Positions 6,455-12,634 of a DNA stretch of 13,339 bases are shown here, in pieces; positions within the stretch are counted from its first letter, which is position 1, and each line of letters starts with the position of its first letter. The notes beneath the pieces were generated by a model. It did no database searches and was not told the DNA's origin. It saw only the letters and a list, made by a program, of their open reading frames with translations. The translations under genes and the position numbers were made by a program. This stretch comes from an uncultured Lachnospiraceae bacterium (GTDB lineage: Bacteria > Bacillota > Clostridia > Lachnospirales > Lachnospiraceae), in contig CACXGR010000234.1 of NCBI GenBank assembly GCA_902767235.1, forward strand, positions 1 to 13,339, given 5' to 3'.

Positions 6455-7588
6455 TTACCCGGCATCCGGCGCTTCGCTTGAAACCGCTTCGTCCTCCGGC
6501 TCTTCCGCTTCCTCTGCTTCCGGCGCAGCCTCCGTCACGTCCGGCACTTCCGCTTCCTCTTCTTCCGGCACAGCCTCCGTCACCTCAGGCTCTGCCTCAG
6601 CCTCTTCCTCCGGTTCCGGCTTCTCGTTGTAGCCGTAATAGTGCTCCTGCGCGTAGCGGAAACTCTCAATGAGATAGCGCTGGGCGTTCATGGCGACATT
6701 GCTGTTGACAGCGGTCAGAAGGAAACCGTGGAAGCAGCCGTGATAGACCCTGAGCGAGACCGGGATCCCCGCCTTTTTCATTCTGGCAAAATACAGGACC
6801 GTCTCGTCTTTGACAGGCTCGAGATCGCCCACGATACCGCAGGCCGGAGGCATTCCCTTCAGGTCCTTTTCCCTGCCGGGCGCCGCATAGACCGGGATAT
6901 CTTCCTCCATGTCCTTCAGATACAGTTCCCATGCGGCCATGTTCTTTTTGCTGTCCCACACCGGCGCATTGTTGTCTCTGGAAGATTCGCTCTCCATCCT
7001 GTCATCGAGCATGGGGGAGACCGTCATCTGAAAAGCGACGCGCACATCTCTGACGTCGCGCGCGCGCAGACACACAGCCGCGGCAAGCCCGCCGCCGGCT
7101 CCGGATCCGCCGACAAATATCTGGTTTCGGTTGATCCCCAGGTCCTCCGCGTTGTCTCTCATCCACAGAAGCACTTTGTAGCAGTCAGTCAGTGCATGCG
7201 GGTAAGCGCCCTCCGTCGACTTCGTATAGTCAGGAAGAACAGCGACACATGATCCGTCTCCGCAGATCAGGTCGACAAGTATGCTCTCCTGCTCCGGCAC
7301 GCCGTAAGCAAATCCGCCGTCATGCATCCACAAAAGACCGGTCGCACCATCTCCGTCCGAATTCTCGCTTCTTACGACCAGAAGCCGAAGGATGCTGCCG
7401 TCCTCTCTGACGATCGCTTTTTCTTCCGCCACCGTATTGATGCTCTTCCACTTTCCCCGGTATTTTCTGATACACTGCCGGTCATACCTGGCAAATGCAG
7501 TCGCATTTGAGGCGGTATAGGTCAGTCTCAGCAGGTTTGCAACCGGCCTCAGCTCCGCCCGTATATCTGAATTGCGCACTTTACTCAT
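6455..7588 (-). CDS. HSL-type alpha/beta-hydrolase (esterase-like) with acidic repeat tail
   Basis: Serine hydrolase of the Abhydrolase_3 (hormone-sensitive lipase, acetyl-esterase) family, 377 residues. The core (about 45-320) has the oxyanion motif region MHDGGFAYG (88-96), the nucleophile elbow GGSGAGG with S162, GDLEPVKDE for the catalytic acid, and HGCFHGF with H287. No signal peptide is visible, so it is probably cytoplasmic. The family motif HGGG reads HDGG here, and the usual DPLRDE acid reads EPVKDE, so the acid would be E257 or shifted to D255; activity is likely but may be altered. Residues from about 322 form an extension of Glu, Pro, Ala and Val with 15-residue repeats, absent from typical family members of about 300 residues. 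AGGAG lies nine to ten bases before the ATG at 7588. It is 39 bases after the small basic gene. Its substrate is unknown. Confidence 0.85.
   Translation of the reverse strand: MSKVRNSDIRAELRPVANLLRLTYTASNATAFARYDRQCIRKYRGKWKSINTVAEEKAIVREDGSILRLLVVRSENSDGDGATGLLWMHDGGFAYGVPEQESILVDLICGDGSCVAVLPDYTKSTEGAYPHALTDCYKVLLWMRDNAEDLGINRNQIFVGGSGAGGGLAAAVCLRARDVRDVRVAFQMTVSPMLDDRMESESSRDNNAPVWDSKKNMAAWELYLKDMEEDIPVYAAPGREKDLKGMPPACGIVGDLEPVKDETVLYFARMKKAGIPVSLRVYHGCFHGFLLTAVNSNVAMNAQRYLIESFRYAQEHYYGYNEKPEPEEEAEAEPEVTEAVPEEEEAEVPDVTEAAPEAEEAEEPEDEAVSSEAPDAG
6495..6584 (-). repeat. Two 45-base tandem repeats in the hydrolase tail
   Basis: Units 6495-6539 and 6540-6584 differ at only a few positions and keep the reading frame, coding for two 15-residue units (roughly VTEAVPEEEEAEVPD and VTEAAPEAEEAEEPE). 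Related but decayed sequence continues towards 6620. The pattern indicates recent duplication by slippage or unequal crossing-over. Confidence 0.85.
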
Positions 7589-7627
7589 ACTATATCTCCT
7601 GAAAATTGAAAGGCTGCCCGCATCGGA

Positions 7628-7924
7628 TCAGTATATCCTCTGCTTTTTGAGAGTGCTCTTCAGAGCGCTCCTCAAGATCTTTCCCCTGATCCCGCCGGGA
7701 ATACCGGGGATTCCCTTCGCCGAGCCCTTCCGATCTGATGAAGCGTTCTCAGAAGGCTTTTGGGACTGTGCCTTTTCCTTCTGATGCTCTTTTCGGTCAA
7801 AGTTTTTCTCCATCAGCATCACCCTGATCGCTGACTTTAAGGGATCTGACCCGCTCAGAACTTTGTACAGCCAATACAGAAACAGGAACCTTCGGGCATT
7901 GCCGGACCGTCTGTCAGATCTCAT
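7628..7924 (-). CDS. Small basic protein of unknown function
   Basis: Predicted 98-residue protein with about 24 Lys/Arg and 8 Asp/Glu. An N-terminal aromatic and hydrophobic stretch (13-22, FLFLYWLYKV) may dip into a membrane or form a hydrophobic helix. A Lys/Glu/Gln-rich middle, a short Gly-Ile-Pro segment (GIPGIPGG) and a basic end follow. I recognise no family. The start was placed at 7924, where the ATG overlaps the end of the preceding acidic gene by 11 bases, typical of translational coupling; the longer frame to 8053 would overlap that gene by 140 bases and is less likely. A GAGG lies about nine bases upstream. The evidence for coding is the tight overlap and the absence of any better frame here, so it is moderately sure. 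Confidence 0.6.
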   Translation of the reverse strand: MRSDRRSGNARRFLFLYWLYKVLSGSDPLKSAIRVMLMEKNFDRKEHQKEKAQSQKPSENASSDRKGSAKGIPGIPGGIRGKILRSALKSTLKKQRIY

Positions 7925-8198
7925 CCCAGTCAACCTCATCATTCTCATCAGCGTGATAGATCCCGATCGCATCATCGTCCTCAAAAGCGTCTTCGTTCCG
8001 GACGGCCTGCCCGTTTCCGGCAGCCTGTTCGGCCATTGCGGTGATCGTCTCATCCGATGTTTTTCTCTCCGGCTCCGGTTCCGGAGCCTTCAAAGGCTCA
8101 AGGATCATGACCGGCTCCTGCTCCTTCAGATCTTTCTCTGCTCTCATACTCTTCCTGAATCCGGATATTATGCGGTTCCATAAGTCTCTGATCTTCAT
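7914..8198 (-). CDS. Small acidic protein with N-terminal amphipathic helix, unknown function
   Basis: Predicted 94-residue protein. Residues 1-20 (KIRDLWNRIISGFRKSMR) look like an amphipathic, basic helix that could bind a membrane surface. The rest is acidic and probably disordered, with a Pro/Glu stretch (KAPEPEPER) and an end rich in Asp/Glu (about 25 acidic against 12 basic residues overall). No domain was recognised. The start at 8198 has AGGGG six to seven bases upstream; longer starts to 8237 would include that RBS. It lies 58 bases after the two-domain lipoprotein gene, and its end overlaps the next small gene by 11 bases, suggesting a coupled pair. Confidence 0.7.
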   Translation of the reverse strand: MKIRDLWNRIISGFRKSMRAEKDLKEQEPVMILEPLKAPEPEPERKTSDETITAMAEQAAGNGQAVRNEDAFEDDDAIGIYHADENDEVDWDEI

Positions 8199-8256
8199 AT
8201 AATCCCCTTTTCGACCGGTCATATGGTTCCGGCGCATCCCTGCGGCTCATTTACAC

Positions 8257-9366
8257 TCAGTCTTCGGATGTTTCATTGGAATCGTCGTCTCCTTCGTATT
8301 CCAGATCCTCGTCTCCCACATCCTCGTCCTCGTAGTAATCCTCCTGGAAAGCAGCTTCATCCTCTTCTGTCACGGCGGCCGCTTCACTTGTGGCGCCGTC
8401 GTCACCAAATCCGCTGTAATCATAATTAAAGACAAAGACTGCACCGCTGCCCATGTCCTCGACATCATCGATCCAGCTGATCGTGTCATTTTCCGCACTG
8501 ATCTTCAGTCGTCCGGTCCCGTTCTCGTAGAGCGTCTCCTCCTCCGTGACATTGCCGTTCTCATCGACGCTGCCCTTGGTCTTCCGGCAGTCCTTATACT
8601 CGATCGTCATCTGCTCTTCGTCAAATTCGCCCTGCATGGTCCAGCGGGTCACAGTCCCGTTTTCTTCTTCATTTGTGATGGTGACCCGGCAGAGCGAGGT
8701 GTTCTCCTCCAGCGCTTCAATGAGCATGGACCTTCCGATCGTGGAGGAATCCGTATAAGGTCCCACCCAGTTCATCACAGGGTTCTGGAAGTCGTTCGAC
8801 TGCGCTTCGTATTCTTGCTGCGTGAGCTCCGGGTCAAAGGCGAATACGCAGTTCTTCCCCGCGTCTTCCTTGTCATCCTGCCAGGTCACTTTGCCCTCCT
8901 TGGTGATCTGGAAGGAGCCGGAGCCGTCTTCATAGATAACGGTCTCCTCCGCTTCGCCGTTCTCCGTCAAGCGGATCTCTCCCTTGATCGCATCTTTATA
9001 CGCGATCTTCAGGTCTTTGTCGATCACACCGTTGATCTCCCAGTACACATAGGGCTGCTCGGGATCGCTTCTGACGACTGTCACGTGGACGCCGTCGATG
9101 GCGTCAAGATCTTCCAGCATCAGATAGAACTCTTCGCTCGACTCCTCTTTGTAAGCACCCGCATAAGTCATGACAGGATTCTGGGACGAATACTCCGTGG
9201 TCGCCCCTGTATCCGCCTCATCCGCTGCTGCCGTCTCTTCCCCGGTCGATCCCTCAGCGGGCGCCGGATCCGATTTGGTGCCTGCCGCGCCCGTGCTCCC
9301 GCATCCGAATGCGGAGAGTGCCACTGCCGCTGCCATCGCTGCTGCAAAGATCCCGTTTATCTTCAT
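8257..9366 (-). CDS. Lipoprotein with a tandem duplicated domain, unknown function
   Basis: Exported lipoprotein of 369 residues. The signal peptide ends at a lipobox-like AFGC (C22). An Ala/Glu/Thr-rich spacer (23-58) probably crosses the cell wall. Two copies of one domain follow: copy A about 62-180 and copy B about 194-315. Both begin QNPVM, then a Gly-x-Tyr, a Val-Thr beta-strand segment, an acidic YKD/YKDC turn, a Glu-rich ENG...E..YE(D/N)G segment, a Trp-x-Asp-Asp and a final VFxF. This pattern suggests repeated beta-sheet domains, perhaps binding a ligand at the surface. The last 45 residues are extremely acidic. No enzyme motif is seen. GGAG lies eight bases before the ATG. I recall similar domains in Lachnospiraceae lipoproteins but cannot name a family. 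It sits between the CpXC gene and the small acidic gene. Confidence 0.85.
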   Translation of the reverse strand: MKINGIFAAAMAAAVALSAFGCGSTGAAGTKSDPAPAEGSTGEETAAADEADTGATTEYSSQNPVMTYAGAYKEESSEEFYLMLEDLDAIDGVHVTVVRSDPEQPYVYWEINGVIDKDLKIAYKDAIKGEIRLTENGEAEETVIYEDGSGSFQITKEGKVTWQDDKEDAGKNCVFAFDPELTQQEYEAQSNDFQNPVMNWVGPYTDSSTIGRSMLIEALEENTSLCRVTITNEEENGTVTRWTMQGEFDEEQMTIEYKDCRKTKGSVDENGNVTEEETLYENGTGRLKISAENDTISWIDDVEDMGSGAVFVFNYDYSGFGDDGATSEAAAVTEEDEAAFQEDYYEDEDVGDEDLEYEGDDDSNETSED

Positions 9367-9426
9367 ATCTTTTTCTCCTTACTGTCAGGGAAGACGCCGC
9401 CCCAGGCGGAAGAAATCCCTTTATGA

Positions 9427-10104
9427 TCACTGTTTTTTCTCTTCCTCTGAGACGCTGTTCATGACCCAGTTCATGTCGATCACCGTCTCGCCGCCGTGCC
9501 GTTCGATCAGCGCTTTATAGTGTTCACTGATCCCCTTGTACAGATCCCGGGGAAATACCGAGGAAGCAAACGCATTGCCTTCTTTCATCAGTGCGATCCT
9601 GTCATGTCCGTTCTGGTCGCGATAATAGCGCAGGTCGTCAAAATCCGCCGTCTTTTGTGATTCCTGCAGTTCGCTTCCGATGTAAACTTTGCAGATCTCA
9701 ATGACTCTGTCATCCAGACCCGCTTCAAATATGGCGATCTTCTCCTGCAGATCATAGAGACTGCCCACGACCCGGTATGTATATCCTTCCTCATCCGGGC
9801 CGGATCCACGCTTGATCCCGATCTCTTCCGTTCCTTCCCTGAAGGCCTCCACTGCCTGTCTCATTGCCTCCTGTCCGGGTGCATAATAGATCATGAACTT
9901 GTCGCCCATCTGGTGATAGAGGCAGGGATAGATCACATCGATCGTCTGGCCGCAGGACGGACAGACGGTCCTGAAGAGTTCACCGCTGATCACCTTTTCC
10001 CTAAGATCCGGGTCCAGTTCCGTGTTGATCCTGTTCCATATGGTAAATTCATGTTCGCCGCCGCATTTGGGGCATCGTATTTTCTCAATCCGCTTTTCTG
10101 ACAT
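9427..10104 (-). CDS. CpXC-domain zinc-ribbon protein
   Basis: Cytoplasmic protein of 225 residues. Residues 8-75 match the CpXC domain: CPKC (C11, C14), the conserved FTIWNRINTELDPDLREKVI, GELF and CPSC (C48, C51), then YPCLYHQMGDKFMIYY. The four cysteines should bind one zinc. The C-terminal 140 residues are mixed alpha/beta with no recognised motif. CpXC proteins have no established function. The start at 10104 was chosen because the conserved domain begins immediately after it; the ATG at 10131 is possible but has no clear RBS, and the RBS for 10104 is itself only moderate (AAGAGAG). It lies 93 bases after sir2, so it may be cotranscribed. Confidence 0.88.
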   Translation of the reverse strand: MSEKRIEKIRCPKCGGEHEFTIWNRINTELDPDLREKVISGELFRTVCPSCGQTIDVIYPCLYHQMGDKFMIYYAPGQEAMRQAVEAFREGTEEIGIKRGSGPDEEGYTYRVVGSLYDLQEKIAIFEAGLDDRVIEICKVYIGSELQESQKTADFDDLRYYRDQNGHDRIALMKEGNAFASSVFPRDLYKGISEHYKALIERHGGETVIDMNWVMNSVSEEEKKQ

Positions 10105-10197
10105 TCTGTTCTCTCTTCTTAACTGCCGCATTACGGCTGCTCCGTCACCGGTTCAGCCGCTTTCCTTTTCCGCCCGGGCTCTGTGCCCGCAGCCCGT

Positions 10198-10998
10198 TCA
10201 GACCGTGATATGCGAGAAGACCTCGCCGATGCTCTCATGGAATGTGAGATCAGCCCACTCCTCCTGTCCTGTCGCGTCCCTGTTGACGATAATGAGGTAG
10301 CCGCCGCTGTAATACCGCACCAGGGACGCCGCCGGATAGACGGTAAGTGACGTTCCGCCAACGATCAGGCAGTCCGCTTTCCGGATCAGCATGTCGGCTC
10401 CTTCCCAGGCCCCGACCGGGAGCGATTCGCCGTATAATGTCACGTCAGGGCGGATCATACCTCCGCAGGAGCAGTGCGGGACCGCCTCGCCGCTGTCATA
10501 GATATAGTCTTCCGGATATTTTTGACCGCACCGGTCACAGTAATTGCGGAGCGTAGATCCGTGGATCTCATACACCGTCCTGCTGCCCGCTTTCTGGTGA
10601 AGGCCGTCGATATTCTGCGTGATGACTCCGTCCAGTTTTCCTGCCGCCTCCATTTCCGCCAGCTTGTAGTGGGCCCGGTTGGGCAGGCAGTGACGCGCGT
10701 CCATTTTCTGTCTGTAAAACTCAAAAAAAACTTTCGGCTCGTGATACAGACAGCTGCTGCTCAGAAGATATTCGGGTTCATAGCGGTCAAACCGGACATC
10801 ATGCTGATTGTACAGGCCGTCCTTGCTCCTGAAATCCGGAATGCCGCTCTCGGTAGAGACGCCCGCCCCTCCGAAGAAGGCGATATGCTTTGATGCGGCT
10901 ATGATCTCATTGAGTGCCTCATACTTTTCCTCTCCCCCAAGGGACCTAAGATACGCCGCTTCCTTTCTCCTGTCGGAATACTGTCCCAAATGCTTCAT
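10198..10998 (-). CDS. cobB: NAD-dependent protein deacylase, Sir2 family
   Basis: Sirtuin of 266 residues that removes acetyl or other acyl groups from lysine using NAD+, giving nicotinamide and O-acyl-ADP-ribose. Motifs in order are GAGVSTESGIPDFRS (44-58), TQNIDGLH (127-134), catalytic H146 in EIHGS, zinc ligands C154, C157, C176 and C178, VTLYGES, VGGTSL (203-208) and VNRD (228-231). All key residues are present. The N-terminal 28 residues precede the core. By motif pattern it looks like the bacterial class similar to Thermotoga Sir2, but I could not compare it. AAAGGAGG lies just before the ATG at 10998. No acyl-CoA synthetase, macrodomain or lipoate-type partner is nearby, so a linked ADP-ribosylation or defence role has no support; its target is unknown. 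Confidence 0.96.
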   Translation of the reverse strand: MKHLGQYSDRRKEAAYLRSLGGEEKYEALNEIIAASKHIAFFGGAGVSTESGIPDFRSKDGLYNQHDVRFDRYEPEYLLSSSCLYHEPKVFFEFYRQKMDARHCLPNRAHYKLAEMEAAGKLDGVITQNIDGLHQKAGSRTVYEIHGSTLRNYCDRCGQKYPEDYIYDSGEAVPHCSCGGMIRPDVTLYGESLPVGAWEGADMLIRKADCLIVGGTSLTVYPAASLVRYYSGGYLIIVNRDATGQEEWADLTFHESIGEVFSHITV

Positions 10999-11020
10999 AC
11001 CTGCCTCCTTTGCCTTTGCT

Positions 11021-11045
11021 CAGGACGGCTGATCCCGCCTTCCTG
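11021..11045 (-). other. Stem-loop between lipoprotein gene and sir2
   Basis: Arms CAGGA-C-GGC (11021-11029) and GCC-T-TCCTG (11037-11045) form an eight-pair stem with one mismatch and a seven-base loop, starting two bases after the lipoprotein stop codon. There is no T-tract on the minus strand, so it is not a standard terminator; it could protect the mRNA end or adjust expression between the two genes. Confidence 0.4.
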
Positions 11046-11047
11046 TT

Positions 11048-11716
11048 TCAGTATGCAGTTTCCAGGTTGCCCGAATCTGCAGATTCCAGGACTTCTCCGG
11101 TCTCCTGATCCGCATAATCGACCCGGATGCTCGTTACATCGTTGGCTGAGCAAACGTGATAATACGTACCGTACATGATCAGTTCTTCCGCCAGCTGCCT
11201 TTCGACGATACCGATCTCATCGTTCACAGTTACCGTAAATACACTGTAATCCTCATTATACTCTATTTTGGTCACAGCCGGGTAATTCCCCGACCCGAGT
11301 ATCTCGCTGATCCCCTTGTCGATATTGGTCCGAAGCTCTCCCAGCATCTGATCGTACTGCTCAGGGCTCATCGTGATCCTGAGGCTGCCGTCATCGAGAA
11401 GCTCCGCGCGCTCATATCCGTTCTTTTTGCAGATCTCGTCCGCCTCTTCCTGTGTCCTCACGCTCTCATAGACCGTGGGGATCACGATCGTGACGGTCTT
11501 CTTTTCAGGCGCCGCCGCTGCCGCTTCCGAGCCTGTTTTCCCCGTTTCGGACGCCGCGCCGCCGTTCTCTTCTCCCTGCTGCGCAGTGCCTTCGCTGTCA
11601 GCCGCTGCCGCTTCCTGTGCCGCTGCCTGTGATGTCGTGCCTGCCGCCTGGTCATTGGTGCTGCCGCACCCGATCAGTACCAGTGCCAGCAGGAGGATCG
11701 CTGTCTTTCTGATCAT
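11048..11716 (-). CDS. Lipoprotein of unknown function
   Basis: Exported protein of 222 residues with a short signal peptide and a good lipobox LIGC (C17). A low-complexity Ala/Glu/Gly/Ser/Thr spacer (18-72) separates the anchor from a folded domain (about 73-222). The domain begins KKTVTIVIPTVY, then has an EEADEICKKNGYERAELLDDGS segment, a helix with MSPEQYDQMLGEL, beta strands around KIEYNEDYSVFTVTV and an end with YADQETGEVLESADSGN. I believe this domain recurs among Clostridia lipoproteins, but I cannot name it and see no catalytic motif. Its ATG is seven bases after the stop codon of the previous lipoprotein gene, and AGGAG lies inside the last codons of that gene, so the pair is an operon. 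Confidence 0.85.
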   Translation of the reverse strand: MIRKTAILLLALVLIGCGSTNDQAAGTTSQAAAQEAAAADSEGTAQQGEENGGAASETGKTGSEAAAAAPEKKTVTIVIPTVYESVRTQEEADEICKKNGYERAELLDDGSLRITMSPEQYDQMLGELRTNIDKGISEILGSGNYPAVTKIEYNEDYSVFTVTVNDEIGIVERQLAEELIMYGTYYHVCSANDVTSIRVDYADQETGEVLESADSGNLETAY

Positions 11717-11723
11717 GCCGGGA

Positions 11724-12383
11724 TCACTCCTTTGTCTCTTCTGTCTCGTCTGCTGCGGGCTTCTCTCCCGCCGTAAAAGTATAGGTTTCTCTGCCCTCGA
11801 TATTCAGCGGGATCTTGTCCTCGTAATCCAGTATGCTCCGGTAGGCTTCCTCGCTGCTCTGTGTGTACCGGCTCTCCCCGGGGAATTCCAGGAACGCATA
11901 ATAGTACTTGCCCTCATCGCTCTTTAAGAGCCCCAGGAATCTTCCGGGCGGGTCCATCCCCTTCTCTTCGCTGTATCCCTCATACAGTACGATCGAATAC
12001 GCCAGGCCGCCCTCCCCTTCGGTTGCCGACATGGTGTTGAATTCGACAATATCCAGCGCATACCGGCCGTTTTCGGGTTCCTGAAAATAGTGATAGATCA
12101 CATTTTCGGTCCACTCCTCCGGGACCGTGAGATGAATGAACTGCGTGTAGATATCCCTTCCCCTTACCGTCAGATCCTCTGACGGCGCTTCCGGACCGGT
12201 CTCTTTCTCTTCGCCCGATGAATCCATCTCCTCATCCGTATCCTCATTTTCGGCCGCCACGAGGTCTGATGTGCTGCCGTCAGCTGTCTTTTCCGCCTCT
12301 TTATCTTCCTTTCCTCCGCATCCGGTCATCCCGAGCACAAGGCATAAGAGGGCGGTCATGACGGTTATTCTGAGCTTCATCAT
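11724..12383 (-). CDS. Lipoprotein of unknown function
   Basis: Exported protein of 219 residues. The signal peptide (1-21) ends in GMTGC (C22 probably lipidated). Residues 23-70 are an acidic Glu/Asp/Ser-rich spacer. The folded domain (about 71-205) starts FIHLTVPEEWTENVIYHYFQ and continues through YALDIVEF, GGLAYSIVLYEGY and YYAFLEFPGESRYTQSSEEAYRSIL. The pattern (a TVPEEW start, a GG...SI core, and a Tyr-rich tail about an SxEAY helix) resembles a secreted domain common in Lachnospiraceae lipoproteins with no known function. The start was put at 12383, eight bases after AGGGAG; the ATG at 12401 would place that RBS inside the gene. It appears to be the first gene of the unit that runs towards sir2. 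Confidence 0.85.
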   Translation of the reverse strand: MMKLRITVMTALLCLVLGMTGCGGKEDKEAEKTADGSTSDLVAAENEDTDEEMDSSGEEKETGPEAPSEDLTVRGRDIYTQFIHLTVPEEWTENVIYHYFQEPENGRYALDIVEFNTMSATEGEGGLAYSIVLYEGYSEEKGMDPPGRFLGLLKSDEGKYYYAFLEFPGESRYTQSSEEAYRSILDYEDKIPLNIEGRETYTFTAGEKPAADETEETKE

Positions 12384-12466
12384 CTGTGCTTCTCCCTGCA
12401 TTTAGCGGCGTACTTTCCGCACACCTATGATTCAATCCTACCACTGAAGGAAAAAAAATTCCACAT

Positions 12467-12476
12467 TGTCATGACA
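12467..12476. promoter_or_regulatory. 10-base palindrome in the lipoprotein leader
   Basis: TGTCATGACA is a perfect palindrome about 55 bases after the probable -10 and about 85 bases before the start codon. It could be a repressor half-site pair, but a single short palindrome is weak evidence. Confidence 0.2.
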
Positions 12477-12528
12477 CACATGCCGCGCACCGCCGCATTG
12501 CCCGCCGTACAGCGCAGTCCTCCGCTTT

Positions 12529-12557
12529 ATTATAGCGATATACCGCGCCGGAATCCA
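12529..12557 (-). promoter_or_regulatory. Probable promoter of the lipoprotein/sir2 unit
   Basis: The minus strand has a consensus -10 TATAAT (12529-12534), a 17-base spacer and a weak -35 TGGATT (12552-12557, three of six matches). It lies just downstream of the preceding terminator and would give a leader of about 140 bases before the ATG at 12383. Confidence 0.5.
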
Positions 12558-12580
12558 CCCCAATGCCCCGGCCAAAGTGG

Positions 12581-12615
12581 AAAGCCGCAGCTCACATCGT
12601 GCGGGCTGCGGCTTT
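12581..12615 (-). terminator. Probable intrinsic terminator of the right-edge gene
   Basis: Perfect 11-base arms AAAGCCGCAGC (12581-12591) and GCTGCGGCTTT (12605-12615) around a 13-base loop, beginning 19 bases after the stop codon at 12635. On the minus strand the stem ends in TTT followed by CCACTTT, a poor T-tract, so efficiency is uncertain. Confidence 0.7.
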
Positions 12616-12634
12616 TGCCGGTCGATTTTCCTTT

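Noticed and set aside
7925..8053. Longer start for the small basic protein
   Set aside because: It would overlap the acidic gene by about 140 bases, and the extra residues are rich in Arg, Met and Pro, as expected for an out-of-frame shadow.
9388..9412. GC-rich hairpin (CCGCC-TGG-GGCGG) between the CpXC and two-domain lipoprotein genes as a terminator
   Set aside because: The stem is only five pairs with a three-base loop and no T-tract follows it on the minus strand.
10198..10998. The sirtuin as part of a defence or ADP-ribosylation system
   Set aside because: The neighbours are lipoproteins and a CpXC protein; no TIR, SMEK, HerA, macrodomain or lipoate-linked partner gene is present, and the motifs are those of an ordinary deacylase.
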